Assembly (NCBI RefSeq): GCF_047511655.1
Contig: NC_133394.1
Location: 111,622,343 to 111,686,342 of the forward strand
Direction of reading: 5' to 3'
DNA from: Castor canadensis
Taxonomy: Eukaryota > Chordata > Mammalia > Rodentia > Castoridae
Length of the DNA stretch: 64,000 nucleotides
A program made the translations under genes and the position numbers. Of the stretch, positions 31,079 through 43,309 are shown in pieces. The notes beneath the pieces were generated by a model that saw nothing but the letters and a program-made list of their open reading frames with translations, made no database searches and was not told the DNA's origin. Position 1 is the stretch's first letter; each line of letters begins with the position of its first letter.

Positions 31079-31165
31079 GTGTATGCTGTAATCCAGCCCT
31101 TGGGAGACTGAGGCAGGAGGATCACGAGTTCAAGGCCAGCCTGAACTTGACCTTGTCAAGGCAAG
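31079..31165 (+). repeat. B1 fragment
   Basis: Starts within the B1 core ('tgctgtaatccagcccttgg') and ends in a GGAA microsatellite. 5'-truncated. Confidence 0.75.
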
Positions 31166-31211
31166 GAAGGAAGAAGAGAGGGAGGGAAGGAGGAAGGAAG
31201 GAAGGAAGGAA
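31161..31211 (+). repeat. (GGAA)n microsatellite
   Basis: Units of ggaa/gaag/gagg at the tail of the B1 fragment. Confidence 0.85.
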
Positions 31212-31219
31212 TGCAACCT

Positions 31220-32250
31220 GAACTAACAGTAATTGTTAACATCTCAGTATTTTCCCCTAGATCTTGTCTAAGTACAAGTTCAGACAGAGGAGTGAAGGCA
31301 AAGACAAGAGGACAGACCATCCACTAGTCACCATAGGAAACCCATGTTTATCTGCCCTTGAAATACGAGAGCGTCTACCTGAAATGTTACTGGTTACCAT
31401 AGACACACATCACTGTTATCAGCACCTCTCTCACAAGAAATCAATTTTCTCTTTTCCTGGGTTATCATAAGCTTATCCTAGAACAAAAACTTGAAGAGAG
31501 TTGCAGTCTTCCCTAAAGAAGTAAGGTCTTGGATTCTTAGACGTTGTCAGTACAGATGGGGCATTCAGGTAATATTAAGAGAGGGATCCAATCTTAGATC
31601 TTTTTATGACAAGGTAATAAATGATGGCAAATGTCAAACAACCCATGCTAGAGATGACTGTGGGCAGGGCTTTACCCCAGCAGCTGCCTGGTAGAAAGGA
31701 CAGTGACTCTGCACACCTGCCTGGAGCCTCTTCTACAACTGGGACAGAGTTGGGAAGGGAGGGAAGGGGGTTCAGAAGCTCCTAGTGATTTGCTCCCCAT
31801 CACTACCTCCAGGTACAGCTGCATCCCCCACAATGGCCCCTGGGATTAGGCCAGTGAATTACAAAAAGGAAGAGAGCAGTGTGGCCAGCCAGGTCCAGAA
31901 GGAGTTCACAAGGGGTGGGAGAACTGTGAAAATGGGCAAGGAACTGGGTGAGGAGACAGGAAGCGGAAGGAGCTGCAGGTGTAGTGAGCAGGAAAGGAGG
32001 GAGACAGGGCTGTGCACAGAGAAGAGAGGGGACTGGACACCTGAGCAGAGGGTCATAAAAGAGCACTGAGGGAGAACAGAGCAGAAATGCAGGCGACACC
32101 AGGCCCAAGCTCAGGACTTTCTTGCTGATTTATCTTTCTTTTTGTGTAGCTTAAGGTAATCACTGTTGGCTCCTGAACATCTGACTCTCAAGCTCCTTAT
32201 CTGTCAAAGGTAAGTTTAGGATTAGAAAAATAGCTAGTAATAAAAATTAC
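31220..32250. other. No gene or clear repeat recognised
   Basis: Unique-looking stretch. A G/A-rich patch at about 31900-32070 opens facing frames on both strands with no domain, which I do not call. Confidence 0.4.
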
Positions 32251-32252
32251 AA

Positions 32253-32575
<323 letters not shown>

Positions 32576-32859
32576 ACATGTTGTTTACTCATGCAGAATT
32601 GTATAACATCATCACATTAATTAAGCCTGCTATGTGGATATTCTAATTTCCCTAGCTGATTCTAATTCCTCCTTTGACAGATCTGACACATTCTCCGTTT
32701 TGGAATCAGGGAAGAGCAGAACCAAAGACAGCTTCCTTGCTTCTCCAACAGTGTCCGAGAAGCTTCCTCTAGGCCATACTGAAGAGGACAAAGGAATCTC
32801 CCTGTTCTTTGTTCTCCTCCTCATGTAAAATTTCCCTGAAGTTAGTATTAATAAGCCTG

Positions 32860-33255
32860 CCCCAAATCTGTGTAGTTCTGGGGTGATAAAATCTGGCCCA
32901 AGGCAGCCTCCATTCATACAGGACTGTACTCTATCTGGATACACAATTTATAACCCAACCTAAGAGTATAGCCTTGTAACTAAGCAACCCAGACTCAGCC
33001 AATCACAGCAGCAGAACCTCCAGCCAATCGGAGACTAAAAGCCATCAAAATATGACCAAATAAGGCAAATGGCCAGTGCGGCCAATCAGGTTGTTTCTGT
33101 GTGTCCCGCACTATCTTTTCTCTGGCTATAAATACAGCTGTAGGAGGCCTGGGGAGAGGCATTGTCAACCAACAGCGGCCTGGAGCAGCTGCTCTGTTCC
33201 AGAACCTGTTTCTTATTCCGATACACTTTGTTAAATTCAGCTCAGTTTTCAACAT
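32860..33255 (+). mobile_element. Candidate solo LTR with CCAAT and TATA boxes
   Basis: Three CCAAT boxes in the plus orientation (gccaatcacagc near 32999, gccaatcggag near 33023, gccaatcaggtt near 33079) precede a TATA box (ctataaatac near 33126-33135), then a T/C-rich downstream part ending near ttttcaaca. This is an LTR-like promoter layout. There is no adjoining internal region. It could instead be an isolated host promoter, but low CpG and repeat surroundings favour an LTR. Confidence 0.5.
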
Positions 33256-33259
33256 ACCT

Positions 33260-34665
33260 TAAAAATAAAAGTGGCCTCTGACCTCCCCTTTGATACTCAG
33301 AAAGAGAGAAACAGCGCTTTCCCCCAGACTTCTGCCACAGTGCACTCACCAGCTGGTCTTCCCTACATCTTCCTCCTCACCTGCTCAGCCTCAGCACACA
33401 GGAGCCCGGGACGGGATCCAGGGACCTCTTCGGTCTCCAGGCACTGTCAGGTGCTCACCCACTCGTCCCTGCTTTAACCACCATCTCTGTACTGAAGGTG
33501 CTCCACTTTGTATCTCCAGCCTGGACCGTTTCCCTGAAATCTGAACTCACTTGGTATTTCAGCATTTGAAATACCATACGGACGTACCGATGTCTGCTAG
33601 TCTCCCAGGGCTGCCATAAGAAATGACCACCACTACCACGGTGGCTCAGAAGAACAGAAATTTATTCCTCTTAGTTGTGGAGGCCTGACGTTTGAAACGA
33701 AGGTGTTCCCCAGGCTGCACTTCCTCCAGCAGCTCTCCTGGAAGACCCTTCCCTGCTCCTGTCAGCTTCTCGTGGCTCCTGGCTTTCCCTGACTTGTGGC
33801 AGCATACCAGCATCTTCACACAGCCTTGTCCCTTGTGTGCTTCTCTGTGTCTTTTTATGAGGACACCAGTCATTTGACTTAGGATCCATCTTAACTCCAC
33901 CTCACGTTCCTTAACTAATTACATCTGCAAAGACTCTATTTGCAAGTAAGACCATGTTCTGAAGTTCTAGGAGACCTGAGTTTTGGAGGGTCACTAGGCA
34001 GCCTACCAGAGCATCTTAAACCATTCCAAACCAAATTCTGATCTCCACACACAAAATCGTTTCCTCCTTCAGTCTTACTTTAGTCAGGGCAAAAGCCCCA
34101 CAGCCATCCTTGTTGAATCTTGCTTTCACACACCCCCATCCAGATTACACGTAAATCCTACTGGCTCTACAAAGGAGAGTCAGAATCCAACACTTCTCCA
34201 TCACTGTCACTTCAGCCCAATAATCTAATTGGCTACCCTGCTATTACGCTTGTGCCCTAGCTTACCTGTGCTAGGGTGATTCCTTGAAGATCTGTCAGAT
34301 CATTTCATGCCATGCTTGACACCCTCCTGTAGCTTCCTATCTCATTTGGAGGAAAAGCCAGTCATTCCATGGCTGGAAAGGCCTACCCAGTCAGACTTCA
34401 GCGACTTCCTGTTGTTGCTTAGACATGGTAAGCAGCTCTACCACAGGCCCTTTGCACTTGCTAGTCCTCCATCTGAATGCTTAAGATAACCCATGGCTTC
34501 TTGCTCCCCCACTTCCTTCAGGTCTTTGTTCCAGTGTCAGCTTGTCTGAGAATCTATCCTGACCACTGTATCTAATTTCACCTTTACTAATATCTGCTCA
34601 CCCTCAGCTGCGCTCTCCTTCTCCGTTTTCCTCCCATGCCTGAACCATGACCTGACACACTTTAT
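33260..34665 (+). repeat. L2 remnant, interrupted
   Basis: C/T-rich L2-type text at 33260-33580 resumes at 34015 and continues to 34665 ('caggccctttgcacttgctagtcctcc', 'ttccagtgtcagcttgtctgagaatctatcctgaccac'). An LTR at 33585-34015 is inserted within it. Confidence 0.55.
33585..34015 (-). mobile_element. MaLR-like LTR remnant, reverse
   Basis: 'ctcccagggctgccataagaaatgacc', 'cagaaatttattcctcttagttgtggaggcc', 'ttttatgaggacaccagtcatt' and 'ttaactaattacatctgcaaagactct' form the familiar reversed LTR order. It interrupts the L2, so it is younger than the L2. Confidence 0.55.
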
Positions 34666-34669
34666 ATTT

Positions 34670-35540
34670 CCCCCTATTCATGTGTTGATTGAAAAAGTAA
34701 AGAACCAGTAAGAAGAAAGGTCATCAAAGGCCCAAGATCCTCAGCTGGTGGGAAGGAAGAAATGAGGCTAAGAGAACTAGGGATGAAAACTTGGATGGCC
34801 CCTAAGTGTGATAACCTAGGTGAAAGCACCTGGAGGTGGCTGGTCACCCCAGTGTAAGCCATAATTATGCAATACCTCCCACCTTGCAATGGAGCAGACA
34901 TGCAAAAAAATGCCTGTTCCAATAACCAAGAGCCCAAGACAACCTCAGCCAGTAGGTGGTTATGGGAATCTGTGAGGAGAGAAAGGAAGAGAAGCAAGTT
35001 CATGCTGAATTTCCTTGGCAAGCAAGAGGCCAAGTCATCCATGAATGAAGGCAGAGCTGAAGTGAATGGAAAAGTTTTGAAATGATTGCTCTCAAAATTT
35101 CGACAAAAAGTCAGAGGCAGTAAAATAAGTCTCTGCAATTTTTAAAAACTGTTCCATTGAACCATGTGTCTGTTTTTATACCAGTACCATACTGGGTTTA
35201 ATTTTTATATTTTTAATAGGTACATACTAATCAAACATGTTTATGAGGTACAGTGTAATTTTTTAATTAGTGTATTGTTGGATACCCTTTATTCCTGAGA
35301 AATGAGGATAGCCCCACTGAATTTAAATTAGTAATAAAGCCAGAGAAGAGAGCTAGAGGCCAAAGGATGTGCTCCAGGTTCTGCCCACCTGGGGTTCCAA
35401 GGGCAGCGTTAATCTAGGAGTGTGGGAAGAGGGTACTGATGAAACGCTTGCTCATGGAGCCTCTGCTGAATTTGAGGGTCACTGAAAGCAGGAGACTGGT
35501 GAATTAGGAAAATGGGGGAGGGGTTAAAAAAACAGGAAAA
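34670..35540. other. No gene or clear repeat recognised
   Basis: Unique-looking. A 154-codon minus-strand frame at 34674-35138 is Ser/Leu-rich without domain, start context or splice support, and is not called. Confidence 0.4.
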
Positions 35541-35545
35541 AAATT

Positions 35546-35612
35546 GGGCTGGGGGTATAGTTCAGTGGAAGAGCAGGTGTGCTCCTGGGCTCAATCTCCA
35601 GCATCAGAAAAT
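35546..35612 (+). repeat. ID SINE fragment
   Basis: gggctgggggtatagttcag and 'tgctcctgggctcaatctccagc': the BC1-like subtype with an internal deletion of the anticodon-arm region. Confidence 0.7.
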
Positions 35613-36224
35613 GAGGAGGGAGTCCTCATGAAAGCCAAAACAGAAGGACTAGCACCATGATTAAGAGGTGGAGTTACAAAGTGAATAGACTGGTCAGAGA
35701 GGGAAGCTACATTTTTAGGATTTTATGTATAAAGTCCATAGCATCCTCACAGGTGATCAGGACTCCTGAGTTCCCAGATCAATCCTCAATCCTTGTTGTC
35801 TAAATACACAATCCTCTTTAAGCAGTGCAGAAGTATTTAGGAATGGTAGATGAAATAAGATCTTCTAAGAACAGGGTTGGACAGCTTTGCTCTATTAAAA
35901 CAGGGAGAGTCTGTGTCTGTTTCTTCTCACTGCAAGGATGGTGTGTATGAAATTTATATTGAACTGTTCTTAGCTCTGGAACATATGCTAACACATTCAT
36001 AGGAGCTGCAGGAAGAAGGGCAGAAAATACCGCAAGACGCTTTGACCCGAGGCAAGGTGCAGAAATGGCTCAGTTCTTTCTACTGAACTAGTATTTGGTG
36101 CGGAAACTGAAATGCCCTCTGAGGAAATACCTACCACCTCTCTAACCAGTGCTCTGTAACCAATCAAATACAAATACCATATTTTAGAAACTCCCTGTAA
36201 ATAAGAGGGCATAAAAACAAAATC

Positions 36225-36340
36225 ACACAGGAGCTGGTGGGGAGCAGCCTAGCACATTCAAGGCCCTGCATTTATCCTCAGCGCGACCCCACACAAAAGT
36301 CCACAAAGTCACACAGGCACCCCCCCACACACACACACAA
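36225..36340 (+). repeat. Diverged ID fragment followed by a CA repeat
   Basis: 'gtggggagcagcctagcacattcaaggccctgcatttatcctcagc' is ID-like; accccccacacacacacacac follows at 36318-36340. Confidence 0.5.
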
Positions 36341-36478
36341 TTTCTTTAAAAAAAAAAAATCCAGTAACCAGAATTTATTGCATCAAAGCAGTCTTATGAC
36401 ATTACTTCGCTAACTAACAATGGAGACACCATGCATCAGAAAACAACTCTTGCTTGCTTAAAGAAAACAAAAATGAAT

Positions 36479-36533
36479 GCCTGCTTTGCAGGCGTGAAGC
36501 CCTGAGTTCAAACCCCAGTCCCATCAAAAAAAG
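36479..36533 (+). repeat. ID-like SINE, 3' part
   Basis: 'gctttgcaggcgtgaagccctgagttcaaaccccagtccc' plus an A tail; 5'-truncated. Confidence 0.75.
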
Positions 36534-36599
36534 AATTAAGAAAACAAAAATGACAAAAACAAAAAAACCCTACACTGATTGTGTGAAATTCTAGGGCCA

Positions 36600-37870
36600 T
36601 AAAATGTGTCCATGCAAAGAGAGACAAGATGACACCAAGGCCACACTAAGTATAAAAGAGTGTAACTAACAAATGGTTCCAGTCCTACTCTGACAGTCAC
36701 CTGCCAGTAATGCTAATTCTGTTGTCTGCTATATGAAGAAGTAGTATACACCAAAAAAGGGGTTCTTCTATGGACCCTCCCCCCATATCAACTTAAGATG
36801 TAACTACAGAGAGCTTTCCGCATTCCCTCCTTGTGCCTCTGCAGAAACATGTCGGGAAGCAACACAATTTCTAAACTTTTTAATGACCCTCTTTCACCTG
36901 GAGAATTTGTTCTCTTCTGTTTTAGACTTACTAAAATTAAAGCCAAAGAATCATTTAGTAAAAAAACGTATGTTTCTCTCCTTATGCTATCTCTCCATCT
37001 GTCACTTTGGAAAGACAAGTAAGTTCCTGAACATCTATACAGTGAGATTTTTGCTTACTTACTCAGATTTGCATCTCACCACAAAATAGTCCTGGCCATA
37101 TGGAAACAGCCAGCGAGTATACTTTGGTGTTTTCTTCCTATTGTCCTAAGTACAGGTTTGGGGATAGCAGAAAAATCAGTTTTCTTCATTTTGACAATGA
37201 AAACCACATATGCACCACTGCAGCTTTAGGTTGCACTCAAATAATGACAATTCCAGTCAAAAAAAGAAACTTCTGGAGAAACTTGAATACGGCAGTTGTA
37301 AACAGAAGATTTATAATGAAAAACATCTTGTAGATGGAATTGTGACACATAAGCCTGTCCCCAAAAGAAATAACCAGGGTGAACCACTTGCTCACCAAAC
37401 CAGTAGGGAGCTTTTCTCTCACCAACGTGATGGGAGGGTCACCAGGATTCTACCCAGGGCAAAATGTACACTTAGAAGGAAACATGACAGGGAAAAGAAG
37501 AACATCAAAGAAAGCAGAGACAAGTAAGAAAACCAGGACATGGAATTATTGGCAAAGTTCTGGGGCTTCCCACAGAGGAAAAGTACCTGTGTGGCCCGTC
37601 CCGACTCCCCCTATCAGATTCACCCGTGGCCTTGCCCCACTCGTAAACCCTCAGGGAGCCTGAGCCCAGACTGGGACTCAGACACCTGACTCATCCTGTC
37701 TGCTCTGGGAGCCTTCATCAACAGCAGCAATATCACAATCTCTTGGAAAAGCTACGGTCAGGTTTACCACTTGCTTTTTAGGTTGGTCTCTTTCCAAGTT
37801 CTCATATAACTAAACAGAATAGTAGTGAAAACGATCCAGACAGTACAAAGACAATGAAGATACCCTTGGC
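36600..37870. other. No gene or clear repeat recognised
   Basis: AT-rich unique-looking sequence. Overlapping frames of 60-105 codons at 36830-37660 show no domain. Confidence 0.4.
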
Positions 37871-37879
37871 TGTTTGCAA

Positions 37880-38715
37880 GTCACGTATCTAGTAAGTGGT
37901 TGCTATCCAGCATACATGAAGAATTCCTACAACTCAACAACAACAAAAATCCAACTCAGAAATGAGCAAAGAACGTGAACGCACATTTCTCCAAAGAAGA
38001 TGTACAAATGGCCACTAAGCACACACAAAAGCTGTTCCACACCATTACACATTAGGGAAGTGCAAACCACATGGAAAATGAGACAGCATTTCCGTCATCG
38101 GGACCACTGTCACCAAGAGACTGAAAGTAACTGGTGTTGGGGAAGACAGGGAGAAAGTGGTTCACTGTGCCTGTTGCTCACGGCAATGGAAAATGGTCCT
38201 CAAACGTGATCCTGCACTTCATCCTAAGTACGCGTCCAGAAAGGTAGAAGGAAGGACCCCGACACGTGTGCACCAAGGTGCACAGCGCCATAATTCACAA
38301 AAGGTGAAAACCACCCACTCTCCAGCAGATGAACGGACTTAAAAATGTGTTATACACAGACAACGGCAGCTTATTCAGCCATAAATGGAATAAAAAGCTG
38401 ATACCTGCTACAACATGGATAACCCCTGAAATAGGGGGTGAAAATAAGTAAAACACAAAAGGATGAATATTGTACGATTCCACTCATATGGGGTGTTAGA
38501 ATAGGCAAATTCCTAGAAGTCAAAGTGGAACAGAAGTTACCAGGTGCTGGGGAAGGGGAATTACTGCTTGCTAGGTAAAGAGGGTCATTTTAGGATGATG
38601 AAGTTCTAAAGATGGAGGGTAGTGATAGTTGCTTGGTATTTTGAATGTTCTAGACTCCAGTTTAAAATGGTGTTATGTTATACATATTTTACCACAATGA
38701 AAACAAATTTAAACA
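37880..38715 (+). repeat. Ancient L1 3' fragment
   Basis: 'gaattcctacaactcaacaac', 'cacatttctccaaagaagatgtacaaatggcc', 'ataattcacaaaaggtgaaaac', 'tcagccataaatggaataaa' and 'tacatattttaccacaatg' mark the L1 ORF2 end and 3'UTR. Frame-destroyed and of a different subfamily from the intact L1. Confidence 0.75.
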
Positions 38716-38815
38716 TCTGAAGAAAAAACAGACTTCTGGAAATTCAGATATTACAAGTAAACCAAATACTAACATTAACCTGTTAGTACAGTGTCCAAGC
38801 AGAATCTCCTTCCTT

Positions 38816-38870
38816 TTCCCCCTTCTTCCTTCCTTCCTTCTTTCTTTTCTTCCTGCCTTTCTTTCTTAAG
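38816..38870 (-). repeat. Pyrimidine-rich microsatellite (CTTC/CTTT)
   Basis: Runs of ccttcttccttccttccttc and related units on the plus strand. Confidence 0.75.
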
Positions 38871-39412
38871 TTCTATACAAAATAACTACACATTCTGAGG
38901 AAGACAGATGCGTGTGAACCTTATGAGGAAAATCTGATTTTCAAAACACAAATCACATTACCACAGGGACTGGCAGAACAAGACAATGCAGAACACAGGC
39001 TGAGCCAAAGACCCAGGGGCATTTCCATGTTCATTAGGAGGGAAAGGAAGAAAGAACAGGAATACCTTTGTAAGCCTCAAATTTGTAAGTCAGCCAGTGT
39101 GATAACAACTCCTAACCACCGTTAAGGATGAGAGAAATTCAACAATTCACACAGGGATGGTTTCACTGGCTGTGAAGTACCATCCAAGGAAATCAGATGG
39201 CACGGCCTGGGTGCCATGCCAGTGAAGGTCAGGGATCATGGCTATCTCTCCAGGACAGTTCTGTAGGTAGTCTACCACTCAAGCTTCCCAGCGCTGTGGA
39301 CAGATATGTAGGAAATCAATTTAAAATCATGTAGCTGAACCTCAATCAATGGTAAATCCAGTTCACCCTACCTAACATCTAAAAAGAAAACAGAAAGACT
39401 TTTTCTAGGTTT

Positions 39413-39492
39413 TGTTTTTGTGCTGAGGATCAAACCAAGGACCTTGCACACGCTAAGCACACACTCCACTACTAAGCTACAGCCTTAGCCCA
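39413..39492 (-). repeat. ID SINE, reverse
   Basis: 'tgctgaggatcaaaccaaggaccttgcacacgctaagc' and 'ccactactaagctacagcct': reversed BC1-like unit. Confidence 0.75.
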
Positions 39493-39499
39493 GAGAAAG

Positions 39500-40350
39500 C
39501 CACCCTTATGCATGACCTCCTATTGCTGTTCACTGCTCAACTCTTACAAAACCAAGGAAGAAAGGCTTAGGGCCAAAGGCAAATGTTTCCACTCTTTACC
39601 CTTTCACTTGATTCAAGAAAAATTACCTGTAAACCGAACTACGAGACCTCAGCGTAGTCCTGGCTTATGAATGATTCTTCTAAAAAAATCATGACACTGT
39701 TATGATTGTAATAGGCAGAATGGTCTCCAAAGATGCATTCCAAGTATAATTAAAACAGGGCTGCCCCAGAGCGCCCACTTAATTTTAATTTATATTAAAA
39801 TAACTTAGATGAGCTCCTTGATTTATTGAACAAAGGCCTTAAATCCACAAGATGCTAAATGTTAGCATCTTCCCCCACCCCCTCAAGGAGTCACAAGGTT
39901 TGAGATGAATAGTATCTTGGGAAAAAGAGGCAGAATCCAGGTTACCAACCCAAGTGGCACTTTTTTCACCACTGAGGAGCTGTTTTGTAAAATGACATGC
40001 TTCTGTATGCAGTGAAGCTGTTTGAAAGATAAAATGCTGAACAGACTAGGCCATCAGTGGCCATACTGGTGGAACCTCTGCAAAGAACATCTACTGGGTA
40101 CCTGAGTTTAATCAGTGTTGAGATCGAACGCCATAGTTCTTCACTCAGTAAGATATATGATTTTAGATCCAGAAGAGATGCCAAATATCCCAGTGGCTCC
40201 TTCTATTTCATTCAAGCCTCTCTTGGATTCTCTATCCAGAAACAGCTCTACATTTTGTCCACTCACGGGTTTCACTTTCTTCATAGCATTTCAGTATATT
40301 ACATACTTATGTGATAGGTACAGAATTTATTACTGTTTACTGTCTAACCC
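39500..40350. other. No gene recognised
   Basis: Unique-looking sequence. Two facing frames (39966-40184 minus, 40115-40498 plus) lack domains and splice context. Confidence 0.35.
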
Positions 40351-40359
40351 TCCCACCTT

Positions 40360-40590
40360 ATCATGTCAGTGGCACAGAGGAGCCTTGGAAACTATTACAT
40401 GTTTACTGGCTGACTGGACAACTCTTGTCCTCTTTTCCCTTCTACATTTGAGGCCCACAGGAGTGAGGCGACTTGTCCAAGGCCACTGGGCTATTTAGAG
40501 GCAATGCTGGCCTTAGAACCAGGCCTCTTAACTGCCAGCCTCTGTCCAAAGCAGATGTGATCACTCCACTCCTTGCCCTGACAGCTCCCA
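40360..40590 (+). repeat. MIR SINE remnant
   Basis: 'tttgaggcccacaggagtgaggcgacttgtccaaggcc' and 'gaaccaggcctcttaactgcc' match the MIR style. Confidence 0.5.
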
Positions 40591-40612
40591 CTGAATAATA
40601 GTGTCAGGTTTT

Positions 40613-40985
40613 ATCTTATGCTGTTCAGGCTACTGCATCAAAAGTCCATAGACTATGTGGCTTATAAACAACAGAAACTTGTTTCTCACAGTTCTGCAGG
40701 CTGGGAAGTCCAAGATCAATGTGCTGGCAGGTGTGGTACAGGTAAGGGCAAGATTCCCGATTTTCTTGATTTATTGATGGTGTTCTCACTGTGTCCCACA
40801 TGGTAGAAGGAGCAAGGAGTATCTCTCTGTTGTCTCTTTTATACCAGGACTAGCCTCATTCAGGAGGCTCCACCCCCATGACCACTTAAATCACCTCCTT
40901 AATGCTTTGTCTCCCAATACCATCACCTTGGGGTTAAGATCTGAACACATGAACTTTAGGGAGCCCCAAACAGTCCACTGGAACA
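40613..40985 (-). mobile_element. MaLR-like LTR remnant, reverse
   Basis: 'aaacaacagaaacttgtttctcacagttctgcaggctggg', 'gaagtccaagatcaatgtgctggcagg', 'cacctccttaatgctttgtctcccaatacc' and 'atgaactttagggagcc' give the reversed U5-R-U3 order of a MaLR LTR. The best preserved of the three reverse LTRs. Confidence 0.65.
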
Positions 40986-41344
40986 CTGTTTAACCTTGCA
41001 AGTGCCCTCAAGGTTTACCTGACCTGCTTTTCTAGCCTTGTCTTGTGTCCCTCCTTTGCAGGTCCATCTCTGGCTTCCCGTATCTTCACTCTCTCTGTCC
41101 TCTTTCCTTCTGCTACATTTTTACTCATCCTTCAAACATCACGTCCTCTGTGAGCTTCCTCCTGCTTTTTCCTCATTCTGCCTTCGCTTGCCGGAAAAAA
41201 CTCCTTTCTCAGGGTTCTCACAGCACCGTGACCTTCTATCACTGCCATTCTTGTGTGTTAGTGTGGTGAGTTTTTTATTTTCATATTGACTAGGAACTAC
41301 ACAGAGCCTGGTGTAAGCAGCTGGAGCAGGCAGAAGAGAAGGGG

Positions 41345-41560
41345 GCCAGGCATCGGTGGTTCAGCCAATAATCCTAGCTACTCGGGAGGCAGAGATCAGG
41401 AGGTTCGTGGTTCGAGGCCAGTCTGGACAAATAGTTCATGCAACCCTTTCTCAAAAATAGTCAACAAAAAAAGGGCCGGTGGACTGGTTCAAGTGGTAGA
41501 GCTCCTGCCTAGCAAGCGTGAAGTCCTGAGTTCAAACCCTAGTACTGACAAAAAAAAAGG
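41345..41560 (+). repeat. Composite SINE: B1-like + ID
   Basis: 'gccaggcatcggtggttcag', 'actcgggaggcagagatcagg' (left) and 'tggttcaagtggtagagctc', 'gcctagcaagcgtgaagtcc' (right), with A tail and a GA run. Confidence 0.85.
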
Positions 41561-41569
41561 AGAGAGAGA

Positions 41570-42390
41570 GAGAAGGGGATACAGTGCACATGTGCCACCT
41601 TTCCACGTTCAATGTGACTCCCACTGCCAAACAAGGCTCCCAACATCCCAACTGCCTGCCCCGGTAACCCTAAGGAGCAAATGAGCTGTTGCTGGAAAGG
41701 GAATGTGTCATTGACCACGAACGCACAGGGGGTCAGGTAGTAACTATGAAACGCGAATCACAACACTTCTTTTTAGCAGCAATATAAAAATACTACATTG
41801 TTTTCCCTTAAGGCAGAAAGTATGACAAAAGTTATTAAGCTGAGATCTAGCTACCATTGTCACAGTCAAGCGATCTGTCTTCCCCAAACTGTTCTTTTCA
41901 TGTCACGCCAGGGTGCCCTGCACATGGTAGATGTCAGCACATGTTCGTGGGAGATAAGATAGGTTTACAGTGACTGGCTGGATGGGCTGGCAGTGAGCAT
42001 GATTCTTGTCATTAAACTTCAACCACAGGACGATTACTTACTTGAAAGTTCCCATTCAGAGCCTTGTTTTTGTTTCTCTGTACCTAGGATCAACCAGGTT
42101 GCTTGTAGCAGACAGAAAGGATCAAAGAATGATAAGCTGGAAATATTTCTATATGCCACCATTTGTGGCAGCATCACCTATCTTCTTTCAGCCTCCACAC
42201 TGCCCCTTCTAAATGGATGAGTTCATGAACATCAATGTTAGTCTAGACCATGAGGTTAACTGAAGTGTTACAGTCCCCTTGGCAAAGCTGTTGTTCACTA
42301 GTTGTCACTGGGCAACTGATAACAAACTGATAGTCACTTGGAAGTCTGCGTGGACCAAAAGAAAGACTAGATCTGAAGCTGCATACGGTA
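41570..42390. other. No gene or clear repeat recognised
   Basis: Unique-looking sequence; short frames only. Confidence 0.35.
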
Positions 42391-42396
42391 GATGCG

Positions 42397-42397
42397 T

Positions 42398-42435
<38 letters not shown>
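42397..42435 (+). repeat. (GT)n microsatellite
   Basis: About 19 GT units joined to the reversed tail of the ID element that follows. Confidence 0.95.
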
Positions 42436-42436
<1 letters not shown>

Positions 42437-42506
42437 CTAGTAATCAAACCCAGGACCCTGCACATGCTAGGCAAGCATTCCACCACTGAGCTACGTCCTC
42501 AGTCCC
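42436..42506 (-). repeat. ID SINE, reverse
   Basis: 'gctagtaatcaaacccagga', 'gcacatgctaggcaagcatt' and 'ccaccactgagctacgtcct': a well-preserved reversed BC1-like unit. Confidence 0.85.
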
Positions 42507-43014
42507 ACAGTGAATATCTTTAAGATAGGAATGATTTCAGTCACAACTAAGCTGCTTACACAGCAGTGTTGCTGCTTTATCCACCAACATTCCTCCCAGC
42601 CATCCAGAATCCTCTCTGTAATAAGAAATCACATTAAAGCATGTGCTCACTTGACTGTACCCCAGAGTTACAGCTGTTAATGCCTAACATCTTCATATGC
42701 TGTTGTCACAACTACACAAAGCTTCAGGGCCTCCGATCTACATAAAGGTTAGCGACGTTATAAAGAAAGCAAAGCCCCCACCTGGTGTGACAACTAGTGT
42801 AACTTACACACAACCAGCTTTGCAGCCACCACTCGACATCTGGGGCCCAGCCCTTGTACTATAGGACAGCTGCGTGCGACAAATGGTCGTCTAGAGGTTC
42901 TGGGCTCCTGTTTTCCTATTAGCAGGGAGTCTTGCAGGCAATGGAAAACTCAGTTCAGTTACTTAACCTCTGACTCCTGGCCCTCTCATCAGTTAATGAG
43001 GGCTTGTCTAGATC

Positions 43015-43300
43015 ACCGCTATCCAATGGAAGTGGAAGACGAGCCATACATGCAAGTATAAATATTCTAGTGGTGGACCCACTTAAAAAAAAAAAAAGAG
43101 CTGGACAAAATCAATTATGGTAATATATGATCCAATGCATCACAAAGTCATTACTGCAATATATACTTAACATTTAAAATGACTGGTGACATATTTTACA
43201 TCCTTTTCTCATCTCACACATCTGAAACCTGGCACGTTTTTTAATTAGACAGCACATGTCAATTTGGACTGGCCATATGGGGCCAGAGAAGCTGTGTGAG
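43015..43300 (+). mobile_element. Non-autonomous hAT-like DNA transposon remnant
   Basis: 'ctatccaatggaagtggaag', 'taaatattctagtggtgg', 'gactggtgacatattttacatccttttctc', 'aacctggcacgttttttaat' and 'gtcaatttggactggccatatg'. Related to the copy at 6535-6765. Confidence 0.6.
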
Positions 43301-43309
43301 GCAGCTCAG

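Noticed and set aside
34674-35138. 154-codon minus-strand frame
   Set aside because: Low-information Ser/Leu/Phe composition, no recognisable domain, single ATG in an old-repeat neighbourhood.
36000-36220. Possible LTR with CCAAT (taaccaatcaaa) and TATA-like (gcataaaaac) signals
   Set aside because: Only two weak signals, no recognisable ends or polyadenylation part; not enough to call.
42397-42506. Possible tRNA gene because of the tRNA-like ID core
   Set aside because: ID elements descend from tRNA but lack an intact cloverleaf and anticodon here; all copies have A-rich tails typical of SINEs.
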